A DNA stretch of 64,000 nucleotides from Mitsuaria sp. PDC51. GTDB lineage: Bacteria; Pseudomonadota; Gammaproteobacteria; Burkholderiales; Burkholderiaceae_C. The position numbers and the translations under genes are program-made. The DNA lies in the NCBI RefSeq assembly GCF_900113225.1, contig NZ_FOZE01000003.1, forward strand, positions 310,001 through 374,000, read 5' to 3'. Numbering within the stretch: the stretch's first letter is position 1; each line of letters starts with the position of its first letter. Positions 17,131 to 25,233 of this stretch are shown here, piece after piece. The notes under the pieces are model-generated. The model saw only the letters and a program-made list of their open reading frames with translations. It did not search any database and was not told the DNA's origin.

Positions 17131-17382
17131 TCAGGCGGCGAGCTTGCCGTTCACGAAGTCCAGCAGGGCGCCCACCGTGGCGAAGGTGGCGCCGTCGATC
17201 TCGTCGTCGTCGACGACGATGCCGAACTGTTCCTCGAGCGCGGTGATCAGGCTGACGACCGCCATGGAGTCCAGCTCCGGGATCGCGCCCAGCAGCGCGG
17301 TGTCGACGGTGAAGTCCTTGGCGCGGCCTTCCAGGCTCAGGACGTCGTCGAGGATGGCGAGCAGGTGGTGTTGGGTGTTCAT
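17131..17382 (-). CDS. acyl carrier protein of the exosortase A locus
   Basis: 83-residue carrier protein. The phosphopantetheine attachment motif is ELDSMAVV with Ser39, set in the usual four-helix pattern and an acidic helix III (VVDDDEIDGATF). Start ATG 17382 gives a standard carrier-protein length; the frame upstream to 17439 adds only an Arg/Gly-rich stretch. It is likely to carry an acyl or amino-acyl group activated by the divergent acyl-CoA ligase and handled by the two hydrolases. It is the first gene of a minus-strand unit. Confidence 0.9.
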   Translation of the reverse strand: MNTQHHLLAILDDVLSLEGRAKDFTVDTALLGAIPELDSMAVVSLITALEEQFGIVVDDDEIDGATFATVGALLDFVNGKLAA

Positions 17383-17563
17383 GATCGGGGCGGATCTTAA
17401 CTGTGGCCCCCTCTGGGAACCCCCGGGGCGCCCCCCCATCCCAAGGGGATCTCCCCCCGTTCGTGAGGTCCTGCCGCGGGACCGCGTGAGATACTTTTTT
17501 CGCCGCGATCATGGGTCCCTTGTTTGGCCTCGATCGGCGAGGATCGGCCCCGGAATCCCCGTT

Positions 17564-17634
17564 CCGCCCTCCGCCCTCCGCCCTCCGTCCGGTGACCGCT
17601 CCGTCCACCGCCCATTCACCGCCCATTCACCGCC
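17564..17634. repeat. tandem heptamer and 11-mer repeats in a divergent intergenic region
   Basis: The 265-bp gap between the divergent acyl carrier protein and ligase genes contains CCGCCCT in three perfect copies (17564-17584) and CACCGCCCATT in 2.6 copies (17606-17634), ending 13 bp before the GTG start. The gap also holds a GGTCC/GGACC inverted repeat near 17478-17494. I could not fix a convincing promoter there. Confidence 0.85.
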
Positions 17635-17647
17635 ACGTGACCTCGCC

Positions 17648-19255
17648 GTGACCGCTTCCGCCAACGACAGCCACCTGCTCCCGCACCTGATCTGGCACAG
17701 CGCCGAGCGCGATCCGGCGGCGCCGGCGCTGCGCGACGGCGGCCGCGCGCTGAACTACGGCGAGCTCGCGGCGCAGGTCCGGGCGCTGGCCAGCGGCCTG
17801 CTGTCGCTGGGCCTGGAACGGGCCGAGCGCGTCGGCATCTACCTGGACAAGCGGCTGGAGACCGTGGTCGCCAGCTTCGCGGCGCCGGCGGCCGGCGGCG
17901 TGTTCGTCCCGGTCAATCCCATCCTCAAGCCCGAGCAGGTCGGCTTCATCGTGCGCGACTGCGAGGTCCGCGTGCTGATCACTTCGCGCGACCGTTACGC
18001 GGCGCTGCAGCCAGTGCTGGCGCAATGCCCCTCGGTGCGCCATGTCGTGCTGGTCGACCCGGCGCCCGGCACCGAGCCGCAGGGCTGGGTCCGCTACAGC
18101 GAGCTGCTGGACGCCCCGGCCCGCGCCGCACACCGCGTCATCGACACCGACATGGTGGCCATCCTCTACACCTCCGGCTCCACCGGCCGGCCCAAGGGCG
18201 TGGTGCTGTCGCATCGCAACATGGTCGCCGGCGCGAAGAGCGTCGCCAGCTACCTGGAGAACCGCCCGTCGGACCGCCTGCTGGCCGCGCTGCCGCTGTC
18301 CTTCGACGCCGGCTTCAGCCAGCTGACGACGGCCTTCCACGCCGGCGCGTCGGTGTCGCTGCTGAACTACCTGATGCCGCGCGACGTGCTCAAGGCGCTC
18401 GAACGCGACCGGATCACCGGCCTGACGGCCGTGCCGCCGCTGTACATCCAGCTGGCGCAGCTCGAGTGGCCGGCGGTCATCGACCAGCAGCTGCGCTACT
18501 TCGCCAACACCGGCGGCCGCATGCCGCGCGAGACGCTGGGCCTGCTGCGCCAGCGGGTGCCGTCGGCGCGCCCCTTCCTGATGTACGGCCTGACCGAGGC
18601 CTTCCGCTCGACCTACCTGCCGCCGGAGGAGGTGGACCGCCGGCCCGACTCGATCGGCAAGGCCATCCCCAATGCCGAGATCCTGGTGCTGCGCGAGGAC
18701 GGCACGCCCTGCGCGCCCGACGAGCCCGGCGAGCTGGTGCATCGCGGCGCGCTGGTCGGCCTGGGCTACTGGAACGATGCCGAGAAGACGGCCGAGCGCT
18801 ACAAGCTGCTGCCGCCGGGCGTCGGCGGCCGCGAGGCCGGCCTGCAGCTGCCCGAGTTCGCGGTCTTCTCCGGCGACAACGTGCGCCAGGACGCCGAGGG
18901 TTTCCTGTACTTCATCGGCCGGCGCGACGAGATGATCAAGACCTCCGGCTACCGGGTCAGCCCGACCGAGGTCGAGGAGATCCTGTACGCGACCCAGCTG
19001 GTGGGGGAGTGCGTCGCCTTCGGCGTCGACCATCCGACGCTGGGGCAGGCGATCCAGGTGATCGCGACGCCGCCGGCCGGCGGCGAGACGCTCGACGCGA
19101 CCGCGCTGCTGGCGGCCTGCAAGGCGCGCATGCCGGCCTACATGATCCCGTCCGGCATCGAGTCGCAGGCCGGGCCGCTGCCCCGCAACCCGAACGGGAA
19201 GATCGACCGCAAGCTGCTGAGCACCGACTGGGTGGCCCGGCAGGAAGCCCAATGA
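17648..19255 (+). CDS. acyl-CoA ligase (AMP-forming), exosortase A system-associated
   Basis: 535-residue ANL-superfamily adenylating enzyme. The P-loop-like A3 motif is ILYTSGSTGRPKGVVLSH, A5 is YGLTEAFRSTYL, A7 is FLYFIGRRDEMIKTSGYRVSP (with the hinge), and the A10 Lys is in NPNGKIDRK. The LTEAF in A5 and the gene order match the family specific to XrtA loci. It should load an acyl or amino acid substrate, as adenylate, onto the divergent acyl carrier protein or CoA. I place the start at GTG 17648 because the preceding sequence is low-complexity repeat DNA. A short gap separates it from the PLP decarboxylase, so they form a unit. Confidence 0.9.
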   Translation: MTASANDSHLLPHLIWHSAERDPAAPALRDGGRALNYGELAAQVRALASGLLSLGLERAERVGIYLDKRLETVVASFAAPAAGGVFVPVNPILKPEQVGFIVRDCEVRVLITSRDRYAALQPVLAQCPSVRHVVLVDPAPGTEPQGWVRYSELLDAPARAAHRVIDTDMVAILYTSGSTGRPKGVVLSHRNMVAGAKSVASYLENRPSDRLLAALPLSFDAGFSQLTTAFHAGASVSLLNYLMPRDVLKALERDRITGLTAVPPLYIQLAQLEWPAVIDQQLRYFANTGGRMPRETLGLLRQRVPSARPFLMYGLTEAFRSTYLPPEEVDRRPDSIGKAIPNAEILVLREDGTPCAPDEPGELVHRGALVGLGYWNDAEKTAERYKLLPPGVGGREAGLQLPEFAVFSGDNVRQDAEGFLYFIGRRDEMIKTSGYRVSPTEVEEILYATQLVGECVAFGVDHPTLGQAIQVIATPPAGGETLDATALLAACKARMPAYMIPSGIESQAGPLPRNPNGKIDRKLLSTDWVARQEAQ

Positions 19256-19289
19256 CACCGGCGCGCGACCCGCGCCGGCCCCCCGCACC

Positions 19290-20567
19290 GTGAGCATCGA
19301 CGACCAGCCCCAATCCCTCGCCCCCGCGGCATCCGCCAAGGCCGCGCCGCGGCACGCGCCGATGGACCAGTTCGAGTCCCGCGACGGCGTGCTGCTGGTC
19401 GGCGGCCAGCCGCTGACGCGGCTCGCGGACCGCATCGGCCGCACGCCGTTCTATGCCTACGACCGCGCGCTGCTGACGCGCCGTGTCGAGGCCCTGCGCG
19501 CCGCGATGCCGCCGAAGCTGGAGCTGCACTTCGCGATGAAGGCCAACCCGATGCCGGCGCTGGTGGCGCATCTGGCGGGCCTGGTCGACGGCATCGACGT
19601 CGCCTCCGCCGGCGAGCTGCAGGTCGCGCTGGACGCCGGCGCCGACCCGCGCGAGATCAGCTTCGCCGGCCCCGGCAAGAGCGCGCTGGAGCTGCGCCAG
19701 GCGCTGGCCGCCGGCATCCTGATCAACCTCGAATCCTTCCGCGAGGTCGAGCTGCTGCGCGCGCTGTGCGCGGAGACCGGCTACGCCGCGCGGGTGGCGG
19801 TGCGCGTCAATCCGGACTTCGAGCTCAAGTCCTCCGGCATGAAGATGGGCGGCGGCCCCAAGCAGTTCGGCGTCGACGCCGAGCAGGTGCCCGAGCTGCT
19901 GGCCCGCATCGGCGAGGCGGGCCTGGGCTTCGAGGGCTTCCACCTGTTCGCCGGCTCCCAGAACCTGAAGCCCGAGGCCATCGTCGAGGCCCAGCTCAAG
20001 AGCTTCGAACTCGCGCTGCGACTGGCGCGGCACGCGCCCGCGCCGGTGAAGGTGCTGAACCTGGGCGGCGGCTTCGGCATCCCCTACTTCCCCGGCGAGC
20101 AGCGGCTGGACCTGGGCCCGATCGCCGCCAACCTCGCGGCCCTGATCGAGCGCGCCGCCGTCGAGCTGCCGCAGGCGAAGCTGGTGGTCGAACTGGGCCG
20201 CTACCTGGTCGGCGAGGCCGGCGTCTATGTGTGCCGGGTCGTGGACCGCAAGGTGTCGCGCGGCCAGGTCTTCCTGGTCACCGACGGCGGCCTGCACCAC
20301 CACCTGGCGGCCTCGGGCAACTTCGGCCAGGTCATCCGCAAGAACTATCCGGTGGCGATCGGTAACCGGATCGGCGCCGAGCCCGAGGCCGGCGTGTCCG
20401 TGGTCGGCCCGCTGTGCACGCCGCTGGACCTGCTGGGCGAGCGCATGAGCCTGGCGCGGGCGGAGCCCGGCGACCTGGTGGTCGTGTTCCAGTCCGGCGC
20501 CTACGGCATCACCGCCAGCCCGCAAGGCTTCCTGAGCCACCCGGGCGCGGCCGAGGTCCTGGTGTGA
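19290..20567 (+). CDS. PLP-dependent decarboxylase, exosortase A system-associated
   Basis: 425-residue fold III (alanine racemase-like) decarboxylase related to diaminopimelate/ornithine decarboxylases. The PLP Lys is in HFAMKANPMP, the glycine-rich phosphate loop in NLGGGFGIPYF, and the second-subunit active-site motif in GPLCTPLDLLG, with GAYGITAS near the end. In XrtA loci this enzyme always travels with the acyl-CoA ligase and acyl carrier protein; its product may be a carried amine. Start: GTG 19290 is used, but ATG 19362 (residue 25) is equally plausible since neither has a ribosome site and residues 1-24 are Ala/Pro-rich. Its TGA overlaps the next GTG (GTGA). Confidence 0.9.
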   Translation: MSIDDQPQSLAPAASAKAAPRHAPMDQFESRDGVLLVGGQPLTRLADRIGRTPFYAYDRALLTRRVEALRAAMPPKLELHFAMKANPMPALVAHLAGLVDGIDVASAGELQVALDAGADPREISFAGPGKSALELRQALAAGILINLESFREVELLRALCAETGYAARVAVRVNPDFELKSSGMKMGGGPKQFGVDAEQVPELLARIGEAGLGFEGFHLFAGSQNLKPEAIVEAQLKSFELALRLARHAPAPVKVLNLGGGFGIPYFPGEQRLDLGPIAANLAALIERAAVELPQAKLVVELGRYLVGEAGVYVCRVVDRKVSRGQVFLVTDGGLHHHLAASGNFGQVIRKNYPVAIGNRIGAEPEAGVSVVGPLCTPLDLLGERMSLARAEPGDLVVVFQSGAYGITASPQGFLSHPGAAEVLV

Positions 20568-21592
20568 ACGCCGTGCCCCGCCTGGCGCAAGTCGATGCCC
20601 TGCGTGGCATCGCGGCGCTGGCGGTGGTGCTTTTCCACTACACGACCCGCTACGACCAGCTCTTCGGCCATGCGCAGCCGCTGCGCATCGCCGTCCCTTT
20701 CGGGCACCTGGGCGTGAACCTGTTCTTCATGATCAGCGGCTTCGTCATCTTCATGACGCTGGAGCGCACCGCGCGGCCGATGGACTTCGTCGTGTCGCGC
20801 TTCAGCCGGCTCTATCCCGCCTACTGGGGCGCGCTGCTGCTGAGCTTCGCGCTGACGCACCTGCTGGGCCTGCCCGGCATGACCGTGGGCTGGGAGGTGC
20901 TGCTGGCCAACGTGACGATGGTGCAGGGCTTCTTCGGCGTCCCGCACGTGGACAACGTGTACTGGACGCTGGAGGTGGAGCTGCTCTTCTACTGCTGGGC
21001 GCTGGCCAGCTTCCGGCTTGGTGGTGGCGTCGGGCTGCGGAACTTCCTCTTCGCCTGCCTGGCGCTGCGGCTGGTCTATGCCGCGGCGCTGCTCGCGTGG
21101 GGCGTGGACCTGCCGTGGATCGGGCAGCGCTGGCTGCTGCTGCCCTACATCGCCTGGTTCGCGCTGGGCGTGGCGGTCTACCGGCTGAGCCGCGCCGGCG
21201 GGTCCGCCGATCGCGCGCTCGTGGCGGCGGCGCTGCTGGCGATCGGCCTGGCCGACGGCTGGGCGCTGGCGGCGCTGGCCGCGGTGTTCCTGGTCGTGCT
21301 GCAGGGCGCCGCGCGCGGGCGCTGGACCTGGCTGGAGCATCCGCTGCTGCTGTGGCTGGGCACGATCTCCTACACGCTCTACCTGCTGCACGAGAACATC
21401 GGCTGGGCGCTGCTGCACCGGCTGGAGGGCTGGGGCGTGCCGACGCAGCTCGCCATCGCGCTGGCGATGGCGGTCTCGGCCGGCCTGGCGCATGGCTTGA
21501 CGCGGCTGGTCGAGCTGCCCGCGATGCGCTGGATCCGCGACCGCTACCGCGCCCGCTCGCCGCGGCCGGGCGCGGCCCCCGCCCAAGGCTGA
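20564..21592 (+). CDS. acyltransferase 3 family (OafA/YrhL-type) membrane protein
   Basis: 342-residue membrane protein with about ten hydrophobic segments. The family N-terminus LAQVDALRGIAALAVVLFHY contains the conserved Arg and catalytic-type His, followed by GVNLFFMISGFVIF and FSRLYPAYW. These define acyltransferase 3 proteins that O-acetylate or succinylate exported polysaccharides. GTG 20564 overlaps the decarboxylase stop and is in frame with the conserved start of the domain. It probably modifies the exopolysaccharide; the SGNH protein that follows may reverse or complement it. Confidence 0.88.
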   Translation: MNAVPRLAQVDALRGIAALAVVLFHYTTRYDQLFGHAQPLRIAVPFGHLGVNLFFMISGFVIFMTLERTARPMDFVVSRFSRLYPAYWGALLLSFALTHLLGLPGMTVGWEVLLANVTMVQGFFGVPHVDNVYWTLEVELLFYCWALASFRLGGGVGLRNFLFACLALRLVYAAALLAWGVDLPWIGQRWLLLPYIAWFALGVAVYRLSRAGGSADRALVAAALLAIGLADGWALAALAAVFLVVLQGAARGRWTWLEHPLLLWLGTISYTLYLLHENIGWALLHRLEGWGVPTQLAIALAMAVSAGLAHGLTRLVELPAMRWIRDRYRARSPRPGAAPAQG

Positions 21593-21701
21593 GCGGCGCG
21601 CGTGCCGGGTCCGCGCCGGTACGAGGACAATGCGCGCTCGCCGGCGCGTGGACGCGCCGATGTTTCCTCAAGACGCGAAGCGCGGCGCGCGCCGGATCCC
21701 G

Positions 21702-22592
21702 ATGACCGAAGAACGGAAGAACTCCCTGATCCCGCTGGCCATCGGCGCGGTGGCGCTGCTGTCCTGCGCCGGCATGATCGCCGCGGGGGTGGCGATGCTG
21801 CGGCAGTCCAAGGGCGCGACGCCCGCCGACGACCTGGCGCGGCGGCTGGCCGCGATCCACGACATGCCGGTGACGGCGCCCGACTGCGGCGCGGTGTTCA
21901 AGGGCGAGCAGCCGGTGGTGATCGTGGTGATGGGCCAGTCGAACGCGGCCAACCACGCCGACCCGATCCCGCCCGCGGCCGCCCCGGTGCCGCCGATGCC
22001 GGTGCTGCACCTGGGCGGCTGTGGCATGTCCACCGCGCCGGTTCCCGGCGGCACCGGCACCGGCGGCAGCCTTTGGCCGGCGGTGCACCAGGCGCTGGGC
22101 GGGCGCTGGCAGGGTCGGCCCATCGTGTGGGCGGTGGTGGCGGTGGAGGGCAGCTCGATCGCCGAGTGGACCGCCCCGGACAGCGCGCTGCGCGCCTACT
22201 GGCAGACGCAGATGGACCGGATCAAGGGCACGCGCTGGCCGGTGGCCGCGGTGCTGTGGCAGCAGGGCGAGGCCGATGCGCGCGCGCGCACAGCGATGGC
22301 CGACTACCGTGACGCGCTCGCGGCGCTGCGCGCCAGCGTGGCCGCGCGCGGCGTGGACGCGCCGTGGTGGATCGCGCGCTCGACCTACTGCCCGCCGCAG
22401 GACGGCGGCCAGGTGCGCGAGGCGGTGCGGGAACTGCTCGCGATCCCCGGCAGCGGTTTCCGCGCAGGCCCGGACACGGACACGCTGGGCCCGTCGCTGC
22501 GCAACGGCTGTCACTTCACGACCGACGGCGCGGCGCGCGCGGCCGCGATGTGGGCCGAGGTGCTGGCGCCGGCCGCCCGGGCCGCGCCTTGA
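21702..22592 (+). CDS. SGNH/sialate O-acetylesterase-like protein, membrane-anchored
   Basis: 296 residues. A single N-terminal membrane helix (LIPLAIGAVALLSCAGMIA) is followed by a periplasmic SGNH-hydrolase domain: the nucleophile block is VVMGQSNAANHA, the Gly/Asn blocks are VAVEGSSIAEW and VLWQQGEADA, and the final His is in NGCHFTTDGA. This resembles carbohydrate esterase family 6/sialate O-acetylesterases. It probably de-acetylates the exopolysaccharide after action of the preceding acyltransferase. The ATG at 21702 puts the helix at the very N-terminus; ATG 21630 and 21660 are in frame but add basic residues and lack good ribosome sites. Confidence 0.75.
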   Translation: MTEERKNSLIPLAIGAVALLSCAGMIAAGVAMLRQSKGATPADDLARRLAAIHDMPVTAPDCGAVFKGEQPVVIVVMGQSNAANHADPIPPAAAPVPPMPVLHLGGCGMSTAPVPGGTGTGGSLWPAVHQALGGRWQGRPIVWAVVAVEGSSIAEWTAPDSALRAYWQTQMDRIKGTRWPVAAVLWQQGEADARARTAMADYRDALAALRASVAARGVDAPWWIARSTYCPPQDGGQVREAVRELLAIPGSGFRAGPDTDTLGPSLRNGCHFTTDGAARAAAMWAEVLAPAARAAP

Positions 22593-22706
22593 CGGGTCGA
22601 TGACGGCGGCCTGAAGCCCGCTTCACGACGGCGGTTCTCCTCGACGACGATCCCCCCTCGGAGGGGCGTGGCGGTGCCCGGATTGCGCGTATCGTCGCGC
22701 CTTCGA

Positions 22707-22724
22707 CGGGCGGCCGACCGCCCG
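22707..22724 (+). other. stable hairpin in the untranslated leader of the next gene
   Basis: CGGGCGG and CCGCCCG form a 7-bp stem with a 4-nt loop, 25 bp before the TTG start at 22750. No U-tract follows, so it is more likely an RNA-stability or translation-control hairpin than a terminator. The rest of the 157-bp gap shows no recognisable site. Confidence 0.4.
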
Positions 22725-22749
22725 CGGGAACTTCCCTGGGGAGGAACGA

Positions 22750-24537
22750 TTGAACGCTCGTCATGTCGCGCCGCTGCTGGCGCCGTTGCTGGCGCTGGTC
22801 CTGGGCACCGCCGCCGCCGCGCCGGAAAAATGCCAGATCGAGATGATGACCATCCCGGTGCGGCTGGTTGAATCGCGACCGGTGGCCACGGTCAAGCTCA
22901 ATGGGGTGCCGGTGCCGTTGCTGGTGGACAGCGGCGCGTTCTTCAGTTTCCTCAGCGAAGCCAGCGCCCGGCAGCTCAACCTGAGGCTGAAGCCGGCGCC
23001 CGACGGCCTGCGCGTCTACGGCATCACCGGCGCGGTGCAGGCGCTGAAGATCACGACGGTCCAGAGCGTCGTGCTGGAGCAGGCGGAGCTCAAGGGCGTG
23101 GAGTTCCTGGTCGGCGGCAACGAGATCAACGCCGGGATCATGGGCGTGCTGGGCCGCAACTTCCTGTCGGTGGCGGACACCGAGTACGACCTGGCCCATG
23201 GCGTGGTGCGGCTGGTGTTCCCCAAGGGCGACTGCGAGAAGACCTCGCTGGCCTACTGGGCCGGCGACGCGCCGGTGATCGAGGCGCCCTTGATCTCGTA
23301 TGCGCGCAACGACCGCGCGGTGCGCGTGCCGGTGCTGATCAACGGCGAGAAGGTGCGGGCGCTGATGGACACCGGCGCGCCGACGACCGCGCTGATGATC
23401 GGCGCGGCGCGCAAGGCCGGCATCGCCGAGGCCGACTTGAAACCGGCGGGCCGCACCGGCGGCGCGGGCGCCGAGTTCGCGCGCGAATGGACGGCGCGCG
23501 TCGACCGCTTCGAGCTCGGCGGCGAGAAGGTGAGCAACAACCTGATGCGGGTGACCGACGTCAGCGACAACGAGTACGGCATGCTGCTCGGACTCGACTA
23601 TTTCCTGTCCCACCGCGTCTACGTGTCGCGGCTGCAGGGCAAGGTCTACGCGACCTGGAACGGCGGGCCGGTCTTCGCCAAGGACGCGGCGAAGGCCGGC
23701 GACTACGACCAGCGTTACGCGGCTAAGGCGGAGGCGATCGCGGCGGACGATGCGGACGGTTTTGCGCGCCGCGGCAACGCTGCGCTCGTGGCTGGCGATC
23801 CCGCGCGGGCGCTGGAGGACCTGGACCGCGCGATCGCCCTGGCGCCGACGGTGGCGCTGCATCACGAGTCGCGCTCGCGGGTGAGACAGGCGCTCCGGCA
23901 GCCCAAGGAGGCACTGGCCGACCTGGACGAGGCGCTGCGGCTGGACCCGGCGATGACGGAGGCGCGACTGCACCGCGCCCAGTTGCGCGCGGCCGCTGGC
24001 GACCGCGCCGGCGCCGCCGAGGACCTGGCGGCGCTGGACGCGGCGCTGCCGCCGGGCGCGAACCTGCGGGCGGCGATGGCGCAGATGCATGCCCGGCGCG
24101 ACGAGGCGCCGCAGGCGCTCAAGCAGTTCGATCTGTGGATCCGGACCCACCCGCGCGACCTGCAGCTGGCCTCGATGCATGGCGAGCGCTGCTGGATGCG
24201 CACGCGGATGAACCTGGAGATCGAGCAGGCGGTCGACGACTGCAAGGAGGCGGTGGACCTGGATGACCAGGAGGCGACCTATCACTCCTTCCTCGGCTGG
24301 GCGCGGCTGCGCCAGGGCGAGGCCGCGGCCGCGCGCAAGGCCTTCGATCGTGCGATCGCGCTCAAGCCGCTGGCCTGGGCGCACTACGGGCGCGGCGTGG
24401 CGCTGACCCGGCTCAACGAGCCGGACAAGGCCCGCCAGGACTTCGAGGCCGCGCGCCGGATCGCGCCGGCGATCGACGAGCGCGTGCGCAAGGCCGGGTT
24501 CGAAGCGCTGGCCGTCGCGCTCAAGCGCCCGGAGTGA
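22750..24537 (+). CDS. exported double retropepsin-like aspartyl protease with TPR domain
   Basis: 595 residues. A signal peptide (about 1-24, ending TAAAA) is followed by two retropepsin-like (pepsin-A-like) domains: the first has LVDSGAFFSFLS with VLGRNFLS, the second ALMDTGAPTTALM with LLGLDYFLS. The two could form one active site intramolecularly, as in pepsin, instead of by dimerisation. From about residue 325 on there are TPR repeats (ALEDLDRAIALAP, ALADLDEALRLDP, AFDRAIALKP). It begins at TTG, supported by a strong GGGGAGGA ribosome site five to seven bases upstream. Likely periplasmic; substrate unknown. Confidence 0.85.
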   Translation: MNARHVAPLLAPLLALVLGTAAAAPEKCQIEMMTIPVRLVESRPVATVKLNGVPVPLLVDSGAFFSFLSEASARQLNLRLKPAPDGLRVYGITGAVQALKITTVQSVVLEQAELKGVEFLVGGNEINAGIMGVLGRNFLSVADTEYDLAHGVVRLVFPKGDCEKTSLAYWAGDAPVIEAPLISYARNDRAVRVPVLINGEKVRALMDTGAPTTALMIGAARKAGIAEADLKPAGRTGGAGAEFAREWTARVDRFELGGEKVSNNLMRVTDVSDNEYGMLLGLDYFLSHRVYVSRLQGKVYATWNGGPVFAKDAAKAGDYDQRYAAKAEAIAADDADGFARRGNAALVAGDPARALEDLDRAIALAPTVALHHESRSRVRQALRQPKEALADLDEALRLDPAMTEARLHRAQLRAAAGDRAGAAEDLAALDAALPPGANLRAAMAQMHARRDEAPQALKQFDLWIRTHPRDLQLASMHGERCWMRTRMNLEIEQAVDDCKEAVDLDDQEATYHSFLGWARLRQGEAAAARKAFDRAIALKPLAWAHYGRGVALTRLNEPDKARQDFEAARRIAPAIDERVRKAGFEALAVALKRPE

Positions 24538-24546
24538 CGCGCCGGC

Positions 24547-25038
24547 TCAGGACCTCGTCATCGACGACTCGGCGGCGCGCTCCACGCGCGCCGCGTAGCA
24601 GCCGCGCCTGGCGAAGTGCACCTGCAGGTAGGTCACCGACGGAGGCGCGAAGAGCCGTTCGATGAGCGCCTCGATCCGGTCGCCCTCGACGAGGTCGGCG
24701 TCGACCATCATCCCGGCGGCGTCGAAGGCGCGGACCGAGAGCATGCGGCCGCGCAAGGCGCTCGGCACCTCGTTGACGCGGTCGAAGCGCTCGCCGCCGT
24801 TCTCGCGCACGTAGATCGCATGCGTGCCGCGATAGGGCGACTCGACCTCCAGGTGGACGTGGTTGAGCAGCAGCACCGTCTCGCCCGGTGCGGCATCGTC
24901 GAGCGTGATGCGGTCCGGCGCGGAGCGCGGGCTGTCGATGCGCACGCGCAGCGCGCCTAGCTCACGCAGGCGCTCGTCGGTCATCGTGAACATCGGGCGG
25001 AAAGGGGCAGGGTCGAGACCCAGGATGCGGAAATCCAT
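24547..25038 (-). CDS. DUF1203 domain protein
   Basis: 163-residue protein of unknown function. The family pattern is evident: MDFRILGLDPAPFRPMF at the start, PGETVLLLNHVHLEVESPYRG, then GTHAIYVRE and a C-terminal VTYLQVHFARRGCYAARVER. It is cytoplasmic with no membrane segment. The start is ATG 25038 since upstream residues to 25101 do not match the family. It converges with the aspartyl protease gene (9-bp gap) and lies beyond the end of the glucan synthase gene. No pathway is implied by the neighbours. Confidence 0.8.
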   Translation of the reverse strand: MDFRILGLDPAPFRPMFTMTDERLRELGALRVRIDSPRSAPDRITLDDAAPGETVLLLNHVHLEVESPYRGTHAIYVRENGGERFDRVNEVPSALRGRMLSVRAFDAAGMMVDADLVEGDRIEALIERLFAPPSVTYLQVHFARRGCYAARVERAAESSMTRS

Positions 25039-25233
25039 GTGAGCGCGGCGCGTGGGCCGTCGGAGTGGTTGAGGCGCCCACGATAGGCAGGGGCGCTCCA
25101 ACGGTCGCGCCGTTTCCGGACATGGAATTGCCGCCGGTGCCGGTCGGCATCGACCGCGGCCGAGTGCTCATCGAGCGCTTATCGGGCGCTTGTCGAGCCG
25201 TCGTCGCGCCGACATCGCGCCCTCATCGCGCCC

